Source: Salmonirosea aquatica (GTDB lineage: Bacteria > Bacteroidota > Bacteroidia > Cytophagales > Spirosomataceae). Taken from it: a stretch of 64,000 nucleotides of DNA. The stretch spans positions 310,001-374,000 of the forward strand of contig NZ_WHLY01000002.1 in NCBI RefSeq assembly GCF_009296315.1, given 5' to 3'. Positions 17,900-25,183 of this stretch are shown one piece after another. How positions within the stretch are numbered: the stretch's first letter is position 1; each line of letters opens with the position of its first letter. The translations under genes were made by a program, and so were the position numbers. The notes under the pieces were generated by a model. The model saw only the letters and a program-made list of their open reading frames with translations. It was not told the origin of the DNA and searched no databases.

Positions 17900-19062
17900 A
17901 CATCCTTGAAGTACATCAGGTTGCCCGCCTGGTCAACGTCTGCAGGCATGTAGTACAGAAACGTAGGTACCTTCTTCTTCAAAGGGTGAGTAGTCGGCTT
18001 TCGGTCTTCTTCTTTGGATTCAAGGGCTTCTTCTATAAAATTATCGTCCAGCAGAGGTTCGGCGGCAATAAAATTGGCAAGTTGGGCGGGATTTTCCAGT
18101 CGTACGCAGCCATGACTTCGCCAGCGCTGTTTCGCGTCGAACAGGGTTCGTACATTCGTGTCGTGCAGGTAAATAGCTAGCGGATTCTGAATATTCACCT
18201 TCATAAATCCCAGTGAGTTATCTTCACCGGTGTCCTGTCTAAACCGGTAAGGAAAGTGATCGGCGTTCATGTCGCTCCAGTCGATCTCGTGTTCATCTAC
18301 CACATTTCCCCGGTTGTCAATTACCTTGATCCCGTTTCTTTCCAAATAATAGATGTTCTCCTGAATCCGGGGAATCATTTCCTTTACAGCAATACTTTTA
18401 GGTACATTCCAGTAAGGAAACGTAATGACATTGGTGGCATAGGTATCTATGCCGGGGGTCGGAGAATCGGCCTTTCCTACAATTACCTTCATGCGCAAAG
18501 ATTCTTTTCCCAGTGAATCCATCCCCACCAGATAAGCACCCCGAATATTTACCAGTACCAGTCGATCGGCTCCCTGCGCCTGGCGGTGAATCCAGCGGTA
18601 GGTGTTCAGGCTTTGCGCTACTAAGGCAGCACTATCAGCCTGCCCAGCCTGCGTTAGACGGAGATAATGGTTTTTCAGCGCAGTGTAAGCGGGATAAGGG
18701 GGCTCCAAGTCTTTCAAAACATCTTCGAGTTTTAATCCCTGCGCCAGTTCCCAACCGGCCTTCTTGATTCGGCTGGTATCTGCCGGGATTACCTTCTCGA
18801 TATAGCGGAGATGTTCAGGTTTGTGACCAAAGCCAATTTCTTCCAGGTAGCGGAATAAATCACGTTCTTGATTTGCTGTATCAAGTTGGATGCCAACCGT
18901 TTTCCCGTAGGCAATCAGTTTCTCATAGTTTTTGTTATTCTTTACTTCAGAGGCGATCTCGGCCTCTGTTACACTGAAACGGTCTTTTTTCTTACAGCCG
19001 TTAACTCCAAGAAAAACCAGTATGAGGTAGGGTACCAGTGGGAGGATTTTTTTTACAGACAT
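17872..19062 (-). CDS. YkuD-type L,D-transpeptidase lipoprotein
   Basis: Read from MSVKKILPLVPYL the product has 396 residues. The lipobox FLGVNGC places the lipidated Cys near residue 22, so it is a lipoprotein. A helical, possibly peptidoglycan-binding region occupies about residues 40-170. The YkuD domain starts at LVLVNIRGAYLVGM and contains YLHDTN and the catalytic SHGCVRLENP near residue 315. It forms 3-3 cross-links or attaches proteins to peptidoglycan in known relatives. An upstream in-frame ATG at 19155 adds a non-signal-like segment and is not preferred. It overlaps the convergent transpeptidase gene by 28 bp. Confidence 0.9.
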   Translation of the reverse strand: MSVKKILPLVPYLILVFLGVNGCKKKDRFSVTEAEIASEVKNNKNYEKLIAYGKTVGIQLDTANQERDLFRYLEEIGFGHKPEHLRYIEKVIPADTSRIKKAGWELAQGLKLEDVLKDLEPPYPAYTALKNHYLRLTQAGQADSAALVAQSLNTYRWIHRQAQGADRLVLVNIRGAYLVGMDSLGKESLRMKVIVGKADSPTPGIDTYATNVITFPYWNVPKSIAVKEMIPRIQENIYYLERNGIKVIDNRGNVVDEHEIDWSDMNADHFPYRFRQDTGEDNSLGFMKVNIQNPLAIYLHDTNVRTLFDAKQRWRSHGCVRLENPAQLANFIAAEPLLDDNFIEEALESKEEDRKPTTHPLKKKVPTFLYYMPADVDQAGNLMYFKDVYELEGTTL

Positions 19063-19266
19063 GGTATTAAAGTTGGTTGTTATCTTTTCTATATCAGAAA
19101 AGACCCGTGCTAACTTATGCTGCTCAGTATATATCAGTGGGTCAGCATGTTGCAAAAACCAATTCTATTCACATCTTTCAATATGTAGAATAACATACTC
19201 ATATACCTAGACAAAGTATCTCTATCCTGTAACTTTATACGAGTAGCCCCTTCTTTGATAGTCTGA

Positions 19267-21447
19267 TTAAATGTTCCACCAGTAGGTGAGTTTGAGTACC
19301 AGAGCGCGGGTTTTTACGTGAAAATTTTCGGGGAGGTAATTATCGGTATATACGATAAACAAATCGGAAGCCGGCTTGTAGCGCCACTGTAGGCGGGTGT
19401 TCAAATTGATATTATCCGCCTGATTATTGTACTGGACAAACGTGGTCAGGAAAAGGTTATTACGAAAGGTAACATCCACGCGTGGCCCCACGAGCCAGTA
19501 TTCCACCCGATTCCAGGGGGCAGGCAATAAAATATTGTTATAATTGCTGCTGAGGGTTAGAGCGACATAGGGTTGGAAGCGGTACCCAAGATCGGCGGCA
19601 AAATTGGTACGCTCTCCTCCCTGATAGTACCCTCCCACGCGGCTTGAAACCGTATAAGTAAAATTGCGCTTGGGGCTTGAGTTGAATTCAAATCCAGCCG
19701 ATTTCCAGTGGTGCTCCGTGCCGGTAGCCAGTTGTTCACGTCCCGAATTGGTAGGATCGAAGGGTCGTAACAAACGCACATAATTGGTGGCGGCCCAAAT
19801 ATTGGCAGTACCCCGGTTCTTGAAATTGAAATTATAGAAAAGTACCGTCTCGTTGTCAGTAAGGGTATGTTGCTTATTCCAGTAGAAGGTACTTTGCAGG
19901 CGGGGTCCGTGGCTGATGAGGGTATTGGATTTTACGAAAAACAGGTAATCGACCCGGGGGCTAATTTTATAGTAGCCGTTTCGGATGGCGTTTGGCACAT
20001 AGCCAACCTCGGCATTGTAGTTAGAACCTACGTATTCGTGCTGCCATTGCCACGCAAAGTGGGTATTGGCATAGGTAATGTCCGCGGCATGGGCCAAATC
20101 ATCGCCTTTCCGATCGGGGGTGAAGGATTTCAGGAACATCACCTTGCCCGTCCACAGGTTATTGACCGAAGCCAGGTTGAACTCCGCCCCTACGTTGCGG
20201 TTGTAACGGTTAAATTCCCCATTTACCTCGGGGCGGTAGTGGATCGCGTCCTTATTGACCATCATAAGCCTCACGTTGGAACGAGCCAGTACCTGCCGCT
20301 GCAAGGCCACGACGGCAAAGTTTTGTCCCGGCAGGCTATCCTGCGATGAGGTCTGTACATTGAGTACCCCCAGTCGCCAGTTCTGATTGAGCTTACCGCT
20401 CAAACGGGCCCCATACAAGATCGGTACCCCCAAACCTACCCTACGCGAGAAAAAGGGCCGAATGGAAGCATATCCAAAATTGGCAAACAAATCGGCGTTC
20501 TCAAGGAAAAACTGTCTCCTTTCAGGAAAAAAAAGCTCAAAACGATCCAGATTGGTCTGCTGTACATCCACATCAACCTGGGAAAAATCGGGGTTGACTG
20601 TCAAATCCAGATTCAATGAGGGCGTAATGCCAATTTTAACATCTCCGCCTGCCTGTAGCTTTCGTTTAGTGCCATCATGCTGACGGAAGTCTTTATTCAA
20701 ACCGGTGGCCACGTACGGAATCACCGAAATGTTAGCCCCCGGATCAGGCGGTGGTTGGTCCCAGATTAGTCCTCCGGTATAGGCCAATGAGGCCGTTGCA
20801 AACTGCCGGGGAACGGGCGCCCAAGCCGATTTCTCGGCAATAGTCAGATCGAGTCGGCTAAAATTGATGCCCCAGGTCGTAATTCCGGGTTTATAGCGGA
20901 TACTCTTGAAGGGTATGGCCGCCTCCCACACCCATTTTTCATCATCGTTCTTTACAGCGGTTTCCCAGCGGTTATCCCAGCTTAGGTTCACGGCGGCACC
21001 ATCGTACTGCTGCCCGTCCCAAGGAGCGCCCGCGGCATTGGAACCAAACGAAAACCCATTGGTTCGGTCATCGAAGGTGTCCATGAAGAGCAGAAAATTA
21101 TCATTCTTATTGAAGGTGAAATCTCGCCTCAGCGACTCAACGATCAGGGTACCCGGGACCGGCTTGAAGTTAGTGACCAGGATGTAAATGTTCTGTTTGT
21201 CATAGGTCATGCGCACTTCGGTTTTGGCACGCGCAAAACTGGTATCGATTGGTTGGACCATGTAGAAATCACCTGCCACCTCCACATTTTGCCAGGCGGC
21301 CTCATTTCCTATGCCATCCACGCGGATGGCCGACTGGGCAGGATAGATATGGTACTGATAATTATCGTTGGGCTTCTGGGCAAAAGTAGACCCGGAACTT
21401 CCGGCAAAAAGTATACAGATGAAGATACCAGACAGTAATGGGCGCAC
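19267..21447 (-). CDS. DUF5916 outer-membrane protein with CBM9-like N-terminal domain
   Basis: A 726-residue secreted protein with a signal peptide (cleavage near STFAQ). The N-terminal part (about 30-215) is the beta-sandwich annotated as carbohydrate-binding family 9-like: IRVDGIGNEAAWQNVE and TEVRMTYDKQNIYILV. The DUF5916 part follows, with the signature NPDFSQVDVDVQQ, then FFPERRQFFLENADLF and a C-terminal beta-barrel with alternating aromatic strands ending KLTYWWNI. The ending in an aromatic-rich strand fits insertion into the outer membrane. The family is common in Bacteroidota and its function is not established. It stands alone, with about 59 bp to the deformylase-like gene upstream on the same strand. 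Confidence 0.88.
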   Translation of the reverse strand: MRPLLSGIFICILFAGSSGSTFAQKPNDNYQYHIYPAQSAIRVDGIGNEAAWQNVEVAGDFYMVQPIDTSFARAKTEVRMTYDKQNIYILVTNFKPVPGTLIVESLRRDFTFNKNDNFLLFMDTFDDRTNGFSFGSNAAGAPWDGQQYDGAAVNLSWDNRWETAVKNDDEKWVWEAAIPFKSIRYKPGITTWGINFSRLDLTIAEKSAWAPVPRQFATASLAYTGGLIWDQPPPDPGANISVIPYVATGLNKDFRQHDGTKRKLQAGGDVKIGITPSLNLDLTVNPDFSQVDVDVQQTNLDRFELFFPERRQFFLENADLFANFGYASIRPFFSRRVGLGVPILYGARLSGKLNQNWRLGVLNVQTSSQDSLPGQNFAVVALQRQVLARSNVRLMMVNKDAIHYRPEVNGEFNRYNRNVGAEFNLASVNNLWTGKVMFLKSFTPDRKGDDLAHAADITYANTHFAWQWQHEYVGSNYNAEVGYVPNAIRNGYYKISPRVDYLFFVKSNTLISHGPRLQSTFYWNKQHTLTDNETVLFYNFNFKNRGTANIWAATNYVRLLRPFDPTNSGREQLATGTEHHWKSAGFEFNSSPKRNFTYTVSSRVGGYYQGGERTNFAADLGYRFQPYVALTLSSNYNNILLPAPWNRVEYWLVGPRVDVTFRNNLFLTTFVQYNNQADNINLNTRLQWRYKPASDLFIVYTDNYLPENFHVKTRALVLKLTYWWNI

Positions 21448-21506
21448 GAAAATAGAGTTAATGCAGAAGCGGAATTTAATTTACAGTAGCAAAGGTAAGC
21501 CACCAG

Positions 21507-22082
21507 TCAATCTACTCCTAAACCTGGCACCTCCGGCTCGCCCGGATTCTGAGGTAGCATCTGCTCAACTGGATGCGGCACCGGAGTAGGTTTCCATTGA
21601 AAAGCTTTTGCGTCCAGCGCGCGCATGGTACAGAGTATACCTTCAAGGTGATCATATTCATGCTGAAGCAGCTCAGCCATATCATCACGTAATTCCTGTT
21701 CATGCTCTACCCACTCAAGATCATAGTACCGTATTCGGATTGTGCGGTGGCGGCTCAGGCGAACCAGCAGGTTGGGTAGGCTCATGCAGTCGTCCCAGAG
21801 TTCCATCATTTCTTCGCTTTTATATGTTACCACCGGGTTAATGAAAACCGTAGATTTTCCGGCAATATTCATATAAATGAGACTTTTCATGTAACCCATC
21901 TGTGAAGCCGCAATTGCCCGCCCAGCCTGGTATTTCTCACGAAATTCCATCAAAGCATTATGAAGGTTGCTGATTATTTCGGTTATCAGTTCCGTATCTT
22001 CACGACCTAGGGGTGAACAGGCCTGGTAAAGCCTTTCATCGCCCAGGAGAAGTATATCGGCTAGCCCTTTGGTAGGTTCCAT
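21507..22082 (-). CDS. Peptide deformylase-like protein with divergent motifs
   Basis: Peptide deformylases remove the formyl group from nascent proteins with an Fe/Zn centre. The 191-residue protein starting MEPTKGLADILLLGDERLY has all three motif regions: GRAIAASQMG for GxGLAAxQ, DDCMSLPN for EGCLS, and HEYDHLEG as the exact HExDH metal site. The cysteine, both histidines and the catalytic Glu are kept, but the first two motifs deviate, as in type III-like or deformylase-related proteins. A second, canonical def gene probably exists elsewhere. A GTG at 22097 is possible but sits inside a hairpin. Confidence 0.82.
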   Translation of the reverse strand: MEPTKGLADILLLGDERLYQACSPLGREDTELITEIISNLHNALMEFREKYQAGRAIAASQMGYMKSLIYMNIAGKSTVFINPVVTYKSEEMMELWDDCMSLPNLLVRLSRHRTIRIRYYDLEWVEHEQELRDDMAELLQHEYDHLEGILCTMRALDAKAFQWKPTPVPHPVEQMLPQNPGEPEVPGLGVD

Positions 22083-22085
22083 ATT

Positions 22086-22115
22086 AAAAGAAAACACCCC
22101 TTGAATGAAGGGGTG
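22086..22115 (-). terminator. Terminator-like hairpin directly upstream of the deformylase-like gene
   Basis: CACCCCTT (22095-22102) pairs with AAGGGGTG (22108-22115) with a 5-nt loop. Read on the minus strand the stem is followed by TTTTCTTTT and then, within 4 nt, by the ATG of the deformylase-like gene. It could end an unseen upstream transcript, act as an attenuator or occlude the ribosome-binding site. Confidence 0.5.
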
Positions 22116-22768
22116 CCTTAATTAAACCACAAGATGAGAAAGTGTGTGTATAGTAAGTGGTTTGATAGTTTTATAAAAACAAGACAATAATGAGAAATGC
22201 AACGTTCAGAAGGAAGAGTACCCCTGGTATGTACCGAAAAACAAGGTTACCAGCAAGAGCGATTTTTCGTAATATTTCCAAATCCTCTATACAATTATAC
22301 TATGATTATCAGTATTCTACAAATAGTTTATTAAAAAAAATACTAAAAAAAAATACTTTAATAAGTAATTTAAATTATATGTAAATAAAAGTTAAAAGTA
22401 CGTTTTTCAATAAATCACCGTGTAGTTAACCGTTTCTACATCATCGGTACTTTTATATTCAAGCTTTAAAAGATACCCGATGGAAGATCCGGAAAGATAC
22501 ATCGTACCAAACTCGTTGCCCAAAGTGAGGCTGCTGATATGTATATACGTAGATACTACGCTGGAAGATTACAGGCCTAAAACTACTTGCGAGAATATAG
22601 CCAATTAGTTTTTTTGCAAGCGCACAGGCAACGCATGGAAAGTCGGAATAATTCTATAATGCTTTGGGTATACGTTACTCCCAACGAACAATATACTCTA
22701 CTTTTGCAAACGGGCCGGATAGCTCGATTCGGTTCCACAGCTATCGCTTCAATCGGTCATTCACCCGT
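22116..22768. other. 653-bp intergenic region, AT-rich in its first half
   Basis: The stretch from about 22140 to 22440 is clearly poorer in GC than the surroundings, with poly-A runs. No convincing gene is visible. A 42-codon open frame at 22480-22608 (MEDPERYIVPNSLPKVRLLI at its start) has no recognisable family. A promoter for the MFS gene lies at the right end. Confidence 0.5.
22699..22706 (+). promoter_or_regulatory. Candidate -7 element of the MFS gene
   Basis: TACTTTTG is an exact TAnnTTTG match, 62 bp before the ATG at 22769. No -33 TTG is present at standard spacing. It supports translation starting at 22769 and not at the in-frame position 22664, which would precede the transcript. 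Confidence 0.45.
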
Positions 22769-23949
22769 ATGCTTTCTACTGCTTCCGCCCGGCGCCACCC
22801 CCTCCTTAGCACGTTAACCACATTCTTCTCTAATCCGCTGGCACGGGCGGTAGGTTTTGTATTTGCCTTGGATAGCTTCTTGTTTGGCAGCTGGGTAGCG
22901 CGGATTCCACACGTAAAATATACGCTCGGGCTTAATGATGCTCAACTCGGACTGGCTTTATTTGCGCTTCCGATTGGTTCTATTGTGATGAACCCCTTCA
23001 CCGGTCGCCTCATTCGTCGCTTTGGCGCCGCCTGCTGCAGTATGTGGGGAGGAATTGGATTTTTTATAAGCGTACTGCTGCCTATTCAGGCACCTGATGC
23101 CTTTTTCCTGACTTTGGGGTTGTTTATCATGGGCATATTCACAGCCTTGCTCAATGTATCGATGAATACCTGCGCAGCGAATCTGGAAAAAGAACAGGGC
23201 ATCCGGATCATGTCTACCTGTCATGGTATGTGGAGTCTGGGGGTATGTTGGGAAGTACATTTGCCGGTCTCATGATCTGGGTGGGTAACCCAGCTTCTCT
23301 ACATATGCTGGGCGTGGTAGTGGTGCTGGTGGTTTTTATGCTGAGGTTACGAAGGTACCTAGCAGCCATTCACGAAGAACCCTCGCCCCACAGCGTTTCT
23401 CTGGCTAAGCCTACTCCTGCACTTTTACTGTTGATTGTGATCGGTATGGCGGTTTCGATGGGAGAAGGTCTGGCCTTCGACTGGAGTGCGGTGTACCTAC
23501 GGGAAGTAGCCCACTCCACGGCTTCGGTATCCGCTCTGGGGTTTGCCGTTTTTTCGCTAGCCATGACCTTGGGACGCTTCATCGGGGATAGCATCATCCC
23601 CCGTATTGGTCAGAAACGCCTGCTGATGTTTGGCGGCCTGACTGCAGGTTTCGGTCTTTTACTAGCCATTCTAATTCCTGAACCATTAGTAGTCATGGTT
23701 GGTTTTTTGGTGCTGGGGCTAGGCTGTTCGCTGGGCGCGCCAATGCTCTATACTGCTTCCATGCAATTGCCAGGTACCTCCCCCGCGGCAGGACTAGCCA
23801 CGTTTGCTACCTTAAGTTTCATTGGCTTCATGGCCGGCCCACCCATCGTAGGATTCATAGCCGAAGGCTATGGACTCCCCTACGGACTTTTGTTTGTGGC
23901 AGTTTTATTGATGGGAAGTGGCTTACTAAGTCGGTGGGCCCGCATCTAA
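22769..23949 (+). pseudogene. MFS transporter (YbjJ/fucose-permease-like), single-base frameshift
   Basis: The two halves form one 12-helix major facilitator protein of about 393 residues. The first half begins MLSTASARRHPLLST and carries RAVGFVFALDSFLFGSWVARIP and the loop GRLIRRFG. It is in frame until CHGMWSLG, then shifts into a nonsense tail. The second half resumes in another frame with GGMLGSTFAGLMIW and runs to the stop at 23949. The shift is at the five-G run 23239-23243; one more G would restore a continuous protein. Tagged pseudogene because the given sequence is broken, but a sequencing error is likely. The substrate is unknown. Confidence 0.85.
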
Positions 23950-23968
23950 GGTATTATTTTCCTCTCTC

Positions 23969-24925
23969 CTACCCTTTCTTTTTACCAATCGAAATCAAAA
24001 CCACACCGGCTACTATAATAGTGGCTGACAAGAGCGATTGACTGGTAAGTACTTCACCCGCAAAAGCCCATCCCAGTAGCATGGCCACCACTGGATTGAC
24101 ATAAGCATAGGTAGAAAGCAGCTGTGGAGGCGCGTTACGTGCCAGCCAGGCAAACGAAGAAAATCCAATGAGCGAGCCGAAAACAATGAGGTAGATCAAC
24201 GCCCCGATGGCCTTGGTAGGCGCATGGCTGATACTCAGTAGGGTAACGGGCTCGACGAGTAGACTGACTACTAACAAGACGCCCCCGCCCACCAACATCT
24301 GTACCGCGCTCGATACAATTTGGGTGGGTAGCTTCAATCGCCCCGAAAGTAGGGTACCCAAGGCCCATGAAATATTACCCAGCGTGATGATGGCAATACC
24401 GAGCCAGCTTTCGCTCGATGTTGCTTCAAAACCACCGGGCTTCACCAGTAAGCCAATACCTACCATACCCACCAACAAACCTGCCATGGCGAGTCTTGTG
24501 GGCCTGGCCTTACTAAAGGTAAGCCAGTTGAGCATCATGATGAACAACGGAAGCATCCCCGCCAACAGGGCAGCTACACCCGTAGGTACATACTGCAGGG
24601 CGACGGTCATTCCTCCATTTGCTACGGTCAATAGCAATATTCCAATGAGTCCTGCTGAAAGCCATTCCTGGCGGGAGGGACGGGCGCTGCCTGTCATGCG
24701 AGCAAATGGGTACAGAATTAGGCCCGCCGTCAATAACCGACAACCAGCCATGTACATAGGTGGCATATGCTCGGTCATGAAATGGATAAATAGGTAGGTA
24801 GACCCCCATAATATATACACGGACAGCAAGTTGAGAATCAATTTGGTACGTTGGGGAGTTTCCAGACCCGTGCCGCTTAATCTGGATCTGAAACCGGGGA
24901 GTGAAATAAGCGCCATAACGAACAA
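23969..24925 (-). CDS. EamA/DMT superfamily transporter (YedA-like)
   Basis: A 318-residue inner-membrane protein with ten hydrophobic segments and two EamA repeats. The first starts LLSVYILWGSTYLFIHFMTEHMPPMYMAG, the second SWLGIAIITLGNISWALGTLLSG. YAYVNPVVAMLLGWAFAGE is the typical last-repeat signature. Members export amino acids or other metabolites; the substrate cannot be inferred. The start may be the ATG at 24925 or the one three codons later. It is convergent with the MFS gene, 19 bp apart. Confidence 0.9.
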   Translation of the reverse strand: MFVMALISLPGFRSRLSGTGLETPQRTKLILNLLSVYILWGSTYLFIHFMTEHMPPMYMAGCRLLTAGLILYPFARMTGSARPSRQEWLSAGLIGILLLTVANGGMTVALQYVPTGVAALLAGMLPLFIMMLNWLTFSKARPTRLAMAGLLVGMVGIGLLVKPGGFEATSSESWLGIAIITLGNISWALGTLLSGRLKLPTQIVSSAVQMLVGGGVLLVVSLLVEPVTLLSISHAPTKAIGALIYLIVFGSLIGFSSFAWLARNAPPQLLSTYAYVNPVVAMLLGWAFAGEVLTSQSLLSATIIVAGVVLISIGKKKG

Positions 24926-25081
24926 TTTTATTGCCTATATCCCTGATCCAACAGGGTCTTTCTTCTGTAAAGTTCCACATTCGGCCCGATTCTCCAACGT
25001 ACCTTGTGAACATTTTAATCGTACTCTGAATTGTACTATTAATAGTCAATAAAATAGTATAAATGCTTCATTGCCTTGAAT

Positions 25082-25142
25082 AAAAATGGCCCTGAGGCAA
25101 TGGATGAGATCCGTGAAACGAATTCTCCCTGCCTCAGGGCCA
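25082..25142 (-). terminator. Terminator of the M16 peptidase gene
   Basis: A perfect 13-bp stem (TGGCCCTGAGGCA at 25087-25099 with TGCCTCAGGGCCA at 25130-25142) and a 30-nt loop, followed on the minus strand by a T5 run at 25086-25082. The loop is unusually long for an intrinsic terminator. Confidence 0.75.
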
Positions 25143-25183
25143 GTAGAAACCCAGCGCCGCAGCTGTTTAATAAAGGTACCTCT

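Noticed and set aside
22190-22384. 64-codon open frame in the AT-rich gap
   Set aside because: It is rich in Lys, Asn and Ser as expected from random AT-rich DNA, with no start context or family.
24513-25049. 178-codon frame on the minus strand overlapping the DMT transporter
   Set aside because: It is another frame of the same strand; the EamA frame carries the repeats and membrane spans.
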